64,000 bases of DNA from Gentiana macrophylla (GCA_026214975.1 CM047806.1:80151599-80215598), one strand, 5' to 3'; positions 33,478 to 46,596 are shown, counted from the stretch's first letter. The notes: generated by a model from the letters alone, not told the origin. Translations and numbers: made by a program.

Positions 33478-35216
33478 TGTTGAAAATAAAATTTATGTTT
33501 TGATGCTGATTCATCGCTTATTCAGCTATTGTTCTTAGACCCCATTGATGAAGTGTCATAACTAGCTGTTATAGTGCAAAGCAAAAAGATGTCTAAAAAT
33601 CAATGTATAGGATTTAATAGAGTCTGATATTTGTATAAGTTAATCAGACAAGCAATGTAATAGTTCTAGACTGAGAACTGATAAATTGTGTATTTAACTG
33701 AAGAAAACTGAGATCCTAAAGAGATACTGAAAACTGACATAAGAGCACACCAATGTAAATCAAGAAGGTAAGTTCATTTGAGGACATCGACTCATTTGAC
33801 TTATCTAGGAGTTAGAAGAACTGGGGGTTCAAACTCAGTTATTGAAGACTGAAGAACTGAGGGTTCAAACTCAGTTTATGAAGACTAAAGTCGAGACTGT
33901 AAAGTTAGACTTCAGGCAAGATTGTGATGGCCTGAACTGACTTTATGGATCTTGTATCAAGGCCTAAGAATCATAAGAACAATGATGTCTTAGATAATCG
34001 ATTGAATGGTGTACTCTGATTTAGTCAATTGTAATCAGATGAAGAATAGAGTACTGAGATTTTGAAGAAGAGTAAAAACTCAGTTAATGCTCTTAAAAAC
34101 TGGAAACTGAATACGTCATGTTTAAATCAATTTTTAACTGAAGAAAGGAGAAACTGAAGACAAATCAGACCATTATAAGATAAGAAATCTTATTGGACAC
34201 ACAGAGATGTCAGAAAGGTCACTGACACACAAAAGAAGAACAGGACCACTAACGGCTATAAGGATTCAAATTCAAATGAACTAACCGTTAGAGAAACCCC
34301 TATAAATAGATCACTTCTACTACAAGAAGGGATGCGGAATTTTAAGATTTAATCGAATCAAGAAAGTTCATAAGGGGGAAAACAAATTAAAAGAATTCAT
34401 GCTAAGCACTTAATTGCAAGATCAAGAAATATCTTCGAGTGATCATAAGCATTCAAAGAAGATCAAGATCAATCATTTGAAGAAAAACAGAGATGTGCAT
34501 AACTTATATATCTAGAAGAGATAGCTCAAATCACAAGTTAATCATAGTTATTGATTCAAGTCTCAACTTTGATCTTATCAAAGGTTTTAGACTGTGAAAC
34601 ACCAAGAAAGTGTGAAGGACAGTTGAGCTGCAGTCAAGAAGGCTGTGTTTGTGATGAGCTAGTGAAGAGGCATTTCAACCCTCTAAGGACCAGTGTAGCA
34701 AGCTTAGTTCAAATAGCAATTCTACCTGTTGAAGACTGAAGCTGGAAGATTGTGAAGCTAGGGATTAGTGAAGGACAATCAAGTGTCTAGAATTTACTTT
34801 GTGTCTTGTAACTGTAAACCTCAAGAACATAGTGGATTTGGCCTCCGCATCACAGGAGAAGAGAGGACTGATAGGATTACACCACCTGGAACCTCTATAA
34901 TTCTTGTCTATTTACATTACGCCTTTACTTACTGCATTATAGTTATATTCATCAAGTTCACATTCTCAGCAAACACCCGAAACTGAGTCAGCATATTAAC
35001 TGATAACTCATATTTTACAAAGGCTTAATTTAATCCGCTGCCGGTTACTCAGTTAAGGATAAGTCATCTTTGACTTATACTTAGCTAAGTTAGCTTAACT
35101 CCACACAGTTTAAGCTGAACTATATTTAGTTTAAGATTCAGTTTTAAGTTAGGTTTTTGGTGACAAGTTTATTCACCCCCCTCTAAACTTGTGTTAGCCT
35201 TTTCTAGGGACCAACA
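33478..35216 (+). repeat. Solo LTR, Sirevirus type (related to element E)
   Basis: 1739 bases, TGTTGAAAAT...GGGACCAACA, alike at both ends and in the middle to element E's LTR (start TATGTTTTGATG, TATA box CCCTATAAATAG, motif TAATCCGCTGC at 35031-35041, CACCCCCCTCT block). No internal sequence. Flanks CTTCT and ATTCT agree in four of five bases, consistent with a TSD and recombination between former LTRs. Confidence 0.85.
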
Positions 35217-35229
35217 ATTCTACATCATT

Positions 35230-35241
35230 TGGTATCAGAGC
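35230..35241 (+). promoter_or_regulatory. PBS of an older LTR element
   Basis: TGGTATCAGAGC, a perfect initiator tRNA-Met-type PBS, a few bases after the end of the LTR split by the solo LTR. Confidence 0.75.
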
Positions 35242-35273
35242 AAGGTTTCTCCTTTGGCACTTTTGATTGCTAA

Positions 35274-35969
35274 AATGAGTTGGGATGGTTACCGGATTTG
35301 CGACGGTGTTCAGGATTAGAAGGTCATATGGGATAATTCATCAATGCTTGATCCTACGGGTCATTTCAAGCCTTGCCTGAGAAGAGACACTACTGGATGC
35401 ATGATGATCATCGAGTTTGGTGAGACTTCTATCGCTTTGATGCAGATGCAGTCAACCAAAGGGTTTACTACCAGCTTTGCAGAATAGAAGAATCAAACAA
35501 ATGTTGGGTGAGATATTATTTGGCCACCTTTCATGGCGCCTCAAACATTACAAATCTACTTGATTAGATGAATGCGGATAATAGGTTTTTTTTTCAAGAG
35601 ATGCATCCACTGCAGAGATTGGACTGTAAAATGGCATATTATGCCCTCAAAGGTGAAACCAAATAGTGGTGGCAGCGGTTGCTACACCAGAGACTGTTGG
35701 ACGTTGAATCAAAGATAATGATATAGCCAAGGCTGAAGTTTCTTTTGGTCAATGACTTCTAGCCCACCACAAGCTCGATAAAATGTTCCACCCGAGCTTA
35801 CAGAACTGAACTGGATGAGATAGATATATATGACTTGATGTGATCCAACCCAAGAAGATTGAAGATCAGCCAACAAAATGCACTATCTATGCTATTGGGC
35901 ATGAAAAGCATATTGTTGGGCTTGAGAAGATTAAATATAGTTTTTAATTTAATCTATTTTTTGTGTTAA
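35274..35969 (+). pseudogene. Decayed gag-like sequence of the older element
   Basis: Mixed frames with many stops. The best stretch (about 35590-35780) reads EMHPLQRLDCKMAYYALKGE then WWQRLLHQRLL, reminiscent of the Ty3/gypsy gag fold in which a Tyr/Ala/Leu-Lys-Gly segment precedes a WW pair. No protease or RT follows, because element C is inserted at 35970. The family assignment is weak. Confidence 0.35.
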
Positions 35970-37375
35970 TGTTGGTCCAGAGAAGGGTAAAAGTATAGTC
36001 AGTGGGTGAATGACTATACAGGAGTTTCAAAAACTTTTCTTATGATAAAAGCTATTATGCAGCAGATAAGTCTCTTCTTTTAAACGTTATTTCAAAGTAG
36101 GATATGCACACACAAAGTATGAATTATGCAGTAAGTAAGTGCAGTAAAGTAAAGTGCTGAAAGTAAATAGACACAAAGGTTTATAGTGGTTCAGGGTGGT
36201 GTAATCCCTTAATCCACTCTTCTCATGTGATGATTGGAGGAATTCACTATTGTTTTCACTGATACAATAGTTAGATTGTCCTTGACTACACAAGCTTCAC
36301 AATCTCCAAGACTATCACTCCCTGGTTTCAAAAAGCTTCAGTGACTCAGTCTTCAACATTGCTCCTTGAGAACAAATCCTTCAAAGAGCCTATCACAAAT
36401 GTAACTCCTTCTCGGATGGCTCGATTGCTTGCTTGACTGGTGTGAATTGGATTCACAGATTCTGCTGATCAATCTCAGTGCTTGATGTAAAATTTTAGCT
36501 CTGATTGATGAGTTGATCTCAAGATTTGTTCTTTAAGTTCAAATAGAAGGCTTTTCAAATTGACAGAGTTTCTGCTTGTTTTTATGTAATTCAATCGTTA
36601 TTTTTCCTGTCTGTCAATGCCTTCTATTTATAGCCTTGATAATCCTTGATTTGAATTTCCGTCTGTTGGCTATTTAATGTGGAGAATGATCCTTGATTAA
36701 TTCTCTATTCCCCCTTAATTATATTCTTCTTGATTTCAGTGCTCCGGATTTTTCTTCCAACATTTATCGCAAAATCCGTCCTTGATTGATTCTTGATTGA
36801 TTGCGTATTTAATGCTTGATCCTCTGAATCTTTCTTAATTCTCCACGTTCTGAATGAGCTTGAATTGCTTTGTTGTTCCTTTACTTGACTGTTGCTTGAA
36901 CGGTTGAGTGTTTCTGATGACTTAGCTGGTTAGTTCTTCCTTCACCATTTTTTCTTTACACAGCCGGCAGACAGTTCACTTTGCCGGTTTATGGCCTTCT
37001 TTCTTTCTTTGAGTTTACAAGAGTCCTTGTACTTCACTGATCATTGATTTGAGTGAGATCAGTCTACACCATAGTTAAACAATGAATTTCATCACTTGAA
37101 ATATAATTTAGACTTATCCAAGGTCATCACAGACTTCCTTGGTTATAAGTCGGTCCATGTGTCTTCAAGCTTCTCTGCTGGTACTTGGCTGCTTCTACTC
37201 TGCCAAAATTCTGTTTTACTTAGCCATCCTACCAACTAGTACAATACTTGTCTGATTCAACTTATACAACATATCAGACTCTAAGTAAAGACTTATACAT
37301 AGAATACTAACTTATTTCAGCCTTGGTATAACAGCTAGTATGACCATCATCAAAACATAATAAATGTTCCTAACA
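35970..37375 (-). repeat. 3' LTR of element C
   Basis: 1406 bases, TGTTGGTCCAG...GTTCCTAACA in plus view, partner of 46609-48016. Confidence 0.9.
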
Positions 37376-37389
37376 ATTTCCCCCTTTTT
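37376..37389 (-). promoter_or_regulatory. PPT of element C
   Basis: Minus strand AAAAAGGGGGAAAT abutting the 3' LTR, identical to that of element B. Confidence 0.85.
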
Positions 37390-37525
37390 AATGATGCCAA
37401 AACCCTCATAAGCCTGAACATAAGTATGAAAGTTTTCATAATAATAATAGAATAAAACTCAGAAATTGTATTCATCCTTCAAGGGATAATAAGAGTAAGT
37501 TCAAGACAGAATCAGAATGCTGCAA

Positions 37526-40500
37526 CTATATTTTGCTTAGATTCTCTTTGTACATTTTGAACTTTGTAGTCTGAACCCCTTCCATGTCTGTCCAGTCAAT
37601 TTCTGGGAACTTCCATTTCCAGTATGCCATAGAAGTGGGTTCAGAGATACTAAGAAATACTCTCTTTTTGATGAGTCTGTGGAAGTCAGGCATAGTCTCA
37701 TTTGCCTTGGGTTCTCTAAAGTATTTTTGAAGTCTGTCATTTGCTTCAGCAATGTGTGAGTCAGCAAACTTGAAACTTTTAAACAAACCCCATTGTTCTG
37801 CACGGTCCATTCTCTCCATAGGACTGAAGAATTTTACCATGTTGTTGAAATCTTCCTGTTTTTCACTGGATAGATCTTCTAGTCCTTTTGCTGCAAGGGG
37901 TATAGCTTGACTTGGTCTGCTGGTTGAGCCAGATCTAGTTTTTTGCTTAAGAGATGCATACTCTCTCTTGACATCATTGTAAACTTTGGCCATATCAACT
38001 GTCAACTTCTCATCATAGTAGGTTAGCCAATCTGCTCATTTTTCATCTTGCAGTTTGTTTGGGTACAGACTATCTTGAACTCTGAAAAAATCTCTCACAT
38101 TTTCCGGTACCTCAGTCTCATACTATTGTCTGTTTCTGTGAGTAGTGAAGGTTCTTTTCTCACTGGTATATCTTGTACTACTGCTGCCTCTGCTTGTGTT
38201 GGACCTGTATTGACTTGCAGAGCCTCTTTGCTAACTAGATCCAGGCCTTTGCTGCCTTCCTGATCTATCTCTGTCATCATCTCTTCTTTGGATAGGATGA
38301 GGGAATCTAATACAAGGTTCATTTGTGGCCCTTTCCCTTTCCTCCCGAGCTTTTCTTTGTTGTTTTTTAGCTTCGGCTCTGATTTTCATTTCTCTATCTC
38401 TTGCTCTTAGATGTTCTTTAGTAAAATTTGAGGGTCTAACTGTGGATCCTTCAGGCTTATCATCTCTTTCCCCCTTTGGGCAGCATCATCCCTTTGTTGC
38501 AATAAGATGCTATTTGTAGCTTCAGTTGTCCCAATTAGAGTGTCTAACTTAGATTCAATGGATGTGCATCTTTTGTCATGATCGGATAACTTCTTTGTCA
38601 CACTGCCAAACCTTCTACCAAAAGCCATTACCATTGACTCATTTTCCTGTGAAACATGCTGCCTAAGGCCTGCAAAATTGTTGGTGAAATTTATGTGCAT
38701 GTGGCGCATCAAGTCACCCTGTCTTTGCACAACTAAGTTTTGTGCATCAATGTACGCAACAACAGCCTGAAATCTTCTCTCTATTACGTGGCTTTCATCC
38801 TTTAAGGCTACAGTCATGGATCTGAGATACATTGCTTGTTGTTCCAGCTCTTCAGCTAATAGATCAGCAGCCTTTTGAAAAGAGTCATTAGTGATGCCAG
38901 TAGGAAGTTGAGCAAATTTTTGCCTAATATCAGTTGGCTCTGGCTCTCTATGTTGTTCGATGTCCTGCTGTAGCAAAGTGGGAGGAACCGACATTGGTTC
39001 TTGAGGATGTACTGCTGGTTGAGTAACATCAACACCTGTTTCTGCTTCTTCAAGTACTTGATTTGTGGAGAAAACAGGTTCAACATTTACTCATGTTCCC
39101 CCTTGCTCTTTGCATCCCTGTTCTTTGCTGTGGATAGACTTAGCTGGAGTAGCAGCAGCTGGTCCAACATCTAAAACTTCTATGGGATCAATTGATACAT
39201 CAACAGAGAGATGTTGTCTACTTCATGTTGACTCAGGATTGCACTCGGCTGCTGTAGTTTGTTGTTGTGTAACATCAGCTGAGGGTGTTTGATGTGTTGT
39301 AGGTGTTTGTTGTCCTGCCACTTTTGTTTGTAGAAATGCATTGAGAGTGATATTATCATCAATTGCATCTGTTGTCTGCTCATTATCACCTTTCTGACCA
39401 TCATTATCATCATCATCATTTGGAGCATCACAATCATCATCATCACTATCATCATCATTTGATTTGCCACTTTCTTCATCAGATGTCCGATGCATTTTTG
39501 CCTTGGCCGCGTCTATCATGTCCCAAAGTGGTGATTCATCAAGTACACCTACTAGGGTTGTGATGCCTAGGAAACCAAAGAACCAATCGTCTTCGGCCAA
39601 CATATGCTCAGAATTGTGAAGTTGAAGTCTTGAATTTCCCTATTTCCATTCGAGATATGCAGCAATTCTGTCATCGATATCTCTTTCGGATAAGTTTGCT
39701 GGTTCTTCTAGAGTCTCATTGTCATCTCCAGATTGTTGGTCATCATCACCACTACCTTCTTCCTCTTGGTGTTCCAGTTCTTCCTCTATTTCCTCTTCCT
39801 CTTCTTCATCTATTAACTTTCCAAAATTTTCTTTGTCCAAATTTCTTTGAACCTTTTGTTTCTTTATTTGGCCAGAGTGGAGCTGCTTCATGTTTGCTTT
39901 CTCTTTCTACCTCCTACTGGTTTTTGCTATTTCATACAGGTAAACATGACTTTGGAGTCATGCAGTTTGTGGAGTTTTACGATAGGCATTTGTAGGCATT
40001 TCATCAAATAGTGTAGTTGAATTCCATAGGACTTCTTTACCCAGAAGATCCCTTTTTCTTCTTGCCTTCTGCTATCCTCTTTTTTAGCAACATTGACCTC
40101 TCTCTGGATTTGCTCCTTTATTCTCAGGAAAAAATAGGTGGTCCAATTGAACTCCAGACCATTGTAAATTATTCCCATAAATCGCATTCTGGCCTCTGTC
40201 ATGGCATTCATGGCCCCTAGCTTTCCTTCAATATTCTTTCCAATTAGGGCAGTGAATTCATTGAAGGGCTTCTTTAAGGAAGATCTAAGACAGTTGTATT
40301 TATGGTTTGCTGCTGTGGCATTCTTTCCAATCTCCATCCACAGAGCATTTAAGTCTTGTTGTACAAAGACAACTTTTGAATGCCCCTCGTATTGGATCTT
40401 GAGATGTTGGTGAATAATTTTTGCGGTAATTATCACTTCTATACCGTTGACAGATGCAACTATCTCGTCTTCACCCATTTCTACACTTTCTTCAGCAAAG

Positions 40501-40739
40501 AGCCCAGAAACAAACTTGGCAGTTTTCCAAAAAGAAATAAGGCTTTCATAGCAAATACCTTTGATAGGAGGATTGAGAAAAGTCAGCAGTCCTAGGTTTT
40601 TGCATCCATCCGCTAATCTTTTTGCTTCTACGTCATTTCCACACAACTTTAAGTAGTGTTCTTCTTGAAAGAAAGAGCCGGTAGCAATTGATTTTTTGCA
40701 TTGCTTTCCAGTTTGAGTGGTTGAAGAAGACGAACCCAT
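37526..40739 (-). pseudogene. Env-like region of element C, broken
   Basis: Starts at ATG 40739 (MGSSSSTTQTGK). The first 230 codons are open: LTFLNPPIKGICYESLISFW, VNGIEVIITAKIIHQHLKIQY, FIGI-type WTTYFFLRI. This resembles the plant-transposon-protein domain of Sirevirus env-like frames and is the same family as the start of the corresponding frames in B and E. The middle (about 39900-39200) is acidic with runs of Asp (encoded by ATC/TCA repeats). The last part (38994-37526) has coiled-coil-like stretches (LAEELEQQAMYLRSMTVALK) and a charged C-terminus. At least four frame changes are needed to read it through. Neither signal peptide nor clear transmembrane helix was found. Confidence 0.65.
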
Positions 40740-41364
40740 TGTTTAAGAGTTTGAAATTTAGAAAGCTTCAAATTTGTAGAGAGAAGATAGGCTTTATGAA
40801 TTGCAATAGCGTAGAAATTTTCTAAAAAACTCTAAGTGTTGTTTATATAGGAGAATTTTGGGTAGTGTGAATGCGGTTGAATATGGAAGGATTTGGTGGA
40901 GTAATGGCATGATTTTGGGTATATAAATCACGGTATTTGAGTGTAGTGGGGGAGTGGATTGAGGTATGTAATGATAAATCCAGGGAATCGAGGCGTTGTC
41001 GTCATTCCTTCAACTCAGAAATAACCTCCACGATTGAATTATAAAATCCACGTGTGTAATCTTCCATAAGATTATTCTCCATAAATCAACCGATTTTCCA
41101 CGTGTATAGAGTTGATTTTGTTCACACATCCCATTGTTGTTTTCTGCAAGACATTTTTCCGGTGGAGTAACATGGCTAGTCACTAGACCGGTGTAGTGAC
41201 TTCTTTACTGAGCTGCTGTATAAAACTATTCTGAACAATCAGTGAAGTTAACTTCACTGGGTACCAGAACCTTGCCTGCCAAGTGAGCGCACCCGAAATG
41301 GCAAAGGTTCAGTCAGCTGGTGAAGTAACTTAGCTGATTACTCTAGTTAGCTTCTCTTTATAAC
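40740..41364 (-). promoter_or_regulatory. Pol/env spacer of element C with promoter-like motifs
   Basis: 625 non-coding bases between the RNase H stop and the env-like ATG. On the minus strand: two G-boxes CACGTG (41104-41099 and 41054-41049) within ACACGTGG, then TATA box CCTATATAAAC (40851-40841), about 105 bases before ATG 40739, followed by a T/C-rich leader. Near 41278-41300 it has the GTGAG(C)..CACCC motif that is duplicated in element B. Confidence 0.45.
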
Positions 41365-42993
41365 TTAATCGATTTCAATCATTCCCAACTCAGTTCTCAA
41401 TTTACTAAATCTTTCATGACTGAGTGGCTTAGTGAAAATATCAGCCAATTGATCTTCAGTTGTTATATATCTCAAGATTACATCTCTTTTTTGCATATGA
41501 TCTCTGATAAAGTGATGTCTCACATCAATATGCTTTGTTCTTGAATGTAATACTGGATTCTCAGTAATAGATATTTCACTGGTGTTGTCACACATAATTG
41601 GAATTGCCTTTTCCTCTAATCTATAGTACCATAGCTGTTGTCTGATTCATAACACTTGTGCACAGCAGCTGCCTGCTGCTATTTATTTTGCTTCAGCTGT
41701 TGATGTGGATATAGAGTTTTTCTTTTTGCTAAACCATGATACTAGTCTTCTGTCTAGCATTTGACAAGTTCCATAAGTGCTTTTTCTATCAATCTTGCAT
41801 CCAACATAGTCTGAGTCTGAATATGATATTAGTTTGAATCCTCCATATTTTGGATACCAAATTCCCACATTGATTGTGTTCTTCATATATTTGATGATTC
41901 TCTTAGCAGCTAGTAAGTGAGATTCCTTTGGTTGAGCTTGGAATCTTGCACATACTCCTATTGCAAATGCAATATCGGGTCTGCTTGCAGTTAAGTAGAG
42001 TAGGGATCCAATAACCCCTCTATATAACTTCTGATCAACATCTTTTCCATTTTCATCTTTCCCAAGAAAGACTCTTGCACACATCGGTGTATCTGATGTG
42101 CCACTTGTATCCATATCATATTTGTGTATCAAGTCTTTTGTATACTTGGCTTTACTGATAAAGATGCCATCTTTCATTTACTAACCAAGAAAGTAATTGA
42201 GTTCTCCTATCATACTCAGTTGAAATTTTCTCTTCATCAGATTTGCAAATTTCTCACACAGCTTCTCATCTTCTGATCCAAAGATGATGTCATCAACATA
42301 GAGCTGAACCAACAAAGTGCTTCTTCCTTCTTCTTGCTTGAAGAGAGTCTTGTCAATAGTTCTTTTGTTGAATCCATTATTGATTAAGAATTGTGGCAGT
42401 GTCTTATACCAGGCTCTAGGTGCCTGTTTGAGTCAATAAAGTGCGTTTTTGAGCTTGTACACTTTATCTACCTTTCCTTTGAGTTGGAAACCAAGTGGTT
42501 GTTCCACATAAACTTCTTCTTCCAAAATTCCATTCAAAAATGCACTCTTGACATCCATTTGATAAACTTTGAAGTCTTTATGTGCTGCAAAAGCTAGAAA
42601 GAGTCTGATTGCTTACAATCTTGCTACAGGTGCAAATGTTTCATCATAGTCTATTCCTTCTGCTTGAGAGTAGCTTTTTGCAACTAGCCTTGCTTTGTTT
42701 CTGACAACTGTTCTTTGTTCATCAATCTTGTTTCTGAATACGCATTTTGTTCCAATAATGTTTGCCATATCTTGTCTTTCAACAAGTTCCCAGACCTCAT
42801 TTCTCTCAAATTCAATGAGTTCTTCTTTCATGGCAGTGATCCAATCAGCATCTTGAATTGCATCATCTATTGTCTTTGGTTCCACCTGTGATAGAAAACA
42901 AGTTAGCATGCTTTCTAGTTGTCTTCTGGTTCTAACTCTTGTATGAACATCTCCAATGAATTGTTCTTGAAGGTGATCTCCCAGCCAGTTCAA
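41365..42993 (-). pseudogene. Reverse transcriptase and RNase H of element C
   Basis: RT from about 42880: [58 protein letters not shown], then [37 protein letters not shown] and catalytic YVDD (42300-42289). RNase H: YSDSDYVGCKIDRKSTYGTC, STSTAEA, CDNTSEISITENP, HSRTKHIDVRHHFIRDH, ending in the complete family terminus DQLADIFTKPL and ELGMIEID at the stop 41365. In-frame stops near 42612, 42433 and 42180, and a small indel near 41690, interrupt it. Confidence 0.92.
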
Positions 42994-44000
42994 GTCAGTT
43001 GAAGTTGCTCTTGATTTGGTTCTTCCACAGCCTCTGCTTGTACATCAAATTTTTGATCTTGTGTTGGTACCTCTTGAGTTGTATTGGCTGGTATATCATC
43101 TTGATTGCCAAATGTGTTATCCGAGATTGTGGTTGGTACTATTGTATTCATATATACTTGTCCTTGTACAGGTTCTTCTTCAAGGTTGTGTAGACTTTCA
43201 CCATTTGTATTTGGTTCATAAAAAACAACATGAATTGACTCTTCAATTACCAAGGTTCTTTTGTTGAGCACTCTAAAAGCTTTGTTGGAGTCTGAGTATC
43301 CCATGAAGATTGCTTCATCAGCTTTATCATCAAAAGTATGCAGCTCATTCCTGTTCAAAACAAAACATTTAGATCCAAACATATGCAAATGTGAAATGTT
43401 AGGTTTTCTTCCATTCCAGATTTCATATGGTGTTTTTCCATGATTTCTCTTAATGATAGATCTATTTTGAGTATAGCATGCGGTATTTGCTGCTTCAGCC
43501 CAAAATCTCTTTGGTAATCTTGCTTCTACTATCATGGTTCTAACTGCTTCTTTGAGTGTTCTATTTCTTCTTTCTGCTACACCATTTTGTTAGGGAGTCC
43601 CTGCTGCAGATAGTTGATGTAGTACTCCATTTTCTTCATAGTAGGTTCTGATTACTTGATTTAGGAACTCTGTGCCTCTATCTGATCTTATCTTGATGAT
43701 CTTCAACTCCTTTTCATTTTGTATTTTCCTCAGCAAATCTGGTAGCTTTTGGAGTGTCTTTCTTTTCTTGTTCATGAATATGGTCCAAGTGAATTTAGAA
43801 AATTCATCCACCACCACTAGAGTGTACTTCTTTCCACTGACACTCACTGGTGTGACTGGTCCAAAAAGATCCATATGCAAAAGATGTAAGATTCTTATTG
43901 TAGATTGATAAGGCTTTGACTTGATGGAGTATTTGATCTTCTTCCCTTTTTGACATGCATCACAAAGACTTTACTTTTTGAATGTGATCTCCGGAAGGCC
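42990..44000 (-). pseudogene. Integrase of element C
   Basis: Core at 43880-43590 with HMDLFGP (first Asp), RSDRGTEF (second Asp) and, after a TAA at 43593-43591, QNGVAERRNRT with the catalytic Glu, so all three acidic residues are present. The C-terminal part (43535-42990) has RFWAEAANTACYTQNRS, GKTPYEIWNGRKPNISHLHMFG and FMGYSDSNKAFRV, followed by an acidic linker before RT. The HHCC zinc segment lies just upstream (LICC-type C..C near 43950) with frame changes. Confidence 0.9.
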
Positions 44001-44009
44001 TTCAACTAG

Positions 44010-44460
44010 CTTGTTCTTTGACAATTTGTTGATGGTCTTGAAATTCAGATGGTTCAGTCTTCTATGCCAAATCCAAGGTTGATTGCTTATTTTTGACAAT
44101 CAGACATGTTTCTGATTTTGCTGTCTTTCAATCCACCACATACATGTTGTCTTCTCTTTTTCCTGCAAGCACAACTGTGCTCGTTTAACTGTGAATCACC
44201 TTGCATCCTTCTTTGTTGAAATGCACATTGTAGCCTTTGTCACATAATTGACTGATGCTTAGAAGATTGAAAGTCAATCCTTTAACATAAGTCACATTTT
44301 GAATCTTCAAATTGTTCTTGAGCATTGTGCCTTTCCCCTAAATTTTGCTGGGGTTTTCTTTGCCTCCAAATGTAACTTTGGGTCCATCAAAATCTTTAAA
44401 GTCAGTCAAGCATCCTTTGTTCCCTGTCATGTGTCTGGAACATCCATTGTCTATGTACCA
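44010..44460 (-). pseudogene. Protease of element C
   Basis: WYIDNGCSRHMTGNKGCLTDF: the active-site triad reads DNG (44450-44443) rather than the usual DSG. Following motifs: GPKVTFGG, GKGTMLKNNLKIQNVTYVKG and FNLLSISQLCDKGY. Stops near 44340 and 44187 break the frame. The frame joins gag in the same register but through two stops after WVPKHT. Confidence 0.85.
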
Positions 44461-44479
44461 GACATCCTACAAAACAAAT

Positions 44480-46479
44480 TAAGTATGTTTAGGTACCCAA
44501 TACTGTGTGGGTCCATTCCTGTTAGCAGTCATGCCTCTCATTCTAAGTGTGTGTCCAAAGGATCTTCTACTTGGATAGTTGAAATCATCAACTTCATATA
44601 CGTAAGGCATGGCATAATAATTTCTTGTGGATTTATTGAAATAATTCTGATACAATTCTCTACTTTTTGGTGCATTTACATCTTTTTTCACTCTCCAATA
44701 TGCAGGAAAAAAACTTATTTTCATATTGCTTCTTGTGTCCAGGAACATGCCTTGGTTGGATTTTCCTAAACATATGTCGCATAGCATGAAATGGTTTCTT
44801 CTTGTATTTTGGGGGTGCATCATTCCAATCATCCTCTGAAGGGTAAAGTCTTTCCTTACCTTTCAATAAGCCCTTGTCTGGTTTGATGATTTACTCTGTT
44901 GTTTCACTACACTGGGTTTTGACTTCACCGGTGCAGGATGAGTAGTTGAAACTATTGTCTGTCATTTTCTGAATTTAGGTCCAGTTTTGGTCATTGATTC
45001 AGAATTGTGTTGTCCATTGTTTCCTTTCTCATCCTGACTGTTGTAGCCAAGACCAGATCTGGATCCAAACTTTTTTGGGGGTTTGTATGCTAGTGCATTG
45101 AGTGGTGCAGTGGTGCTCTTAACCGGTAGGGAGATTTTCTCAGCTGGTCGGTCAACTTCAGATGAGTGATCATCTGCTGCTTGTTGATCAGTTGAGTGTA
45201 CTTCCTTATTAGTTGATTCAGCCTTCATTCCATCCAGTACTTTCTTTAATCTTTTACTTTCCTCTCTCAGATTCTCAAATTCTTGTTCCATAATTTCATG
45301 ATTTGATTGAATTTCTTCAAATTTACTCATGAGATTTTGAATTAGGTTTGCAGAATCTAAGGGGAGAATAAAGGATTGTGCAGTGTCAGATGTGGATGCA
45401 TTTGATGAGTATGAACTATATGTTACCTCTGTTTCATCACTTTCCTTAGCCATAAGGCATAGGTATGCCTTGTCATTGTCTGAGTTGTTGGATTCACCAT
45501 CATCTGAATCATTATCAGATGACTCTTCATCCTTTTCACTAGTGGTTTCAGCTTTAAGTGCCTTCTTGCTTTTTCTCTTTTCTATTGTTTTGTACTTCTT
45601 CTTTTCCTCATCTTTGTCTGTTTCTTAAAGGCAATCTACCTTGAAGTGTCCTTTCTTCTTGCCATTGAACTTCCTTTGAATTGTTTCTTCTTGCTAAACC
45701 TGTCAAAATGTTTAATCAGTAAAGCAACTTGTTCTTTTAGCTCCTGTGTTTCTTGGCTACTTGTCTCAGCCGTTTTGCTTTGCTGGGGTGCAACCAGTGT
45801 GCTGGCCTTGTGTGCCTCTACTGGTGCACTGTCTTCACTGTTTAACTCAAATTCATGATCCTTAATTGAGACATCTGAGTCAGAGTATCGGTATTTGCAA
45901 GATTTATTGTTCCTCTGAGTACTGATGTGATAATCTTCCATCTTTCAGGTAGACCTCTCAAGATTTTCAAACAAACTTCCTTCTGTGGGATGTATGCCCA
46001 AGTTTTTGCAGTTCACTGATGATACTTGAAAATCTGTTATCCATTTGATCAATGGATTCTCCGGTCTTCATTTTGAAGTTTATTAATTTCTGTTTTGCAA
46101 CAGACAATTTGTTTTCTTTGACTGCCTCTGATCCTTCATTGATTAGTGCTAATTTATCCCACATCTCCTTTACTGTTTTACAGCCTTGATCCTTATGAAC
46201 ATATTACTGTCAAGAGTCTTCAAGATCATGTCTTTGGAACAAAGTCGAGTTTTGCTCTTCTTCTGTCGTCATTAGTCCAATCTTTCTTAGGTTTCTCTAT
46301 TTCCTTTCCTTGATCTGCTCCTGTGGCTATCGTTGTCATAATCTTGATTGGGCCATCATTGATTACCTCTAGCATCTCCTCATGAGTGTTGTGAGATAAG
46401 ACAACATCCTTATTTTATATTCATCAAAATTATTAACATTGAATACAGGTACTTTAGACATGAAATTTGAGGAATCCAT
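44480..46479 (-). pseudogene. Gag of element C
   Basis: Start ATG near 46479 (MDSSNFMSKVPVFNVNNFDEYKIRM), homologous to D gag. GESIDQMDNRFSSIISELQKLGH marks the central domain (46164-45967). The zinc knuckle is damaged: GKKKGHFKVDC is recognisable near 45655-45625, but the first two Cys are lost. Then an acidic DSDDGES segment, a coiled-coil-like stretch (LMSKFEEIQSNHEIMEQEF, 45453-44962), a basic tail and the Sirevirus signature NGPTQYWVPKHT at the end. Several frame changes occur between 46460 and 46160. Confidence 0.8.
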
Positions 46480-46596
46480 AAGTACAAATAAGAGATATAT
46501 TTAGAAAGCACAGATTTTAAAACTACTTTGAAAATTTTGTTATCTCCTTGTTACCAGAAATCAGATATGAACTAGTTATGATACTAGGAACACTGC

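Noticed and set aside
34317..34335. CTACTACAAGAAGG resembling a CACTA terminus
   Set aside because: It lies in the middle of a Sirevirus-type solo LTR and lacks subterminal repeats.
39363..39563. His-rich plus-strand frame
   Set aside because: Antisense of the Asp-rich ATC/TCA repeat region in the env-like frame of C.
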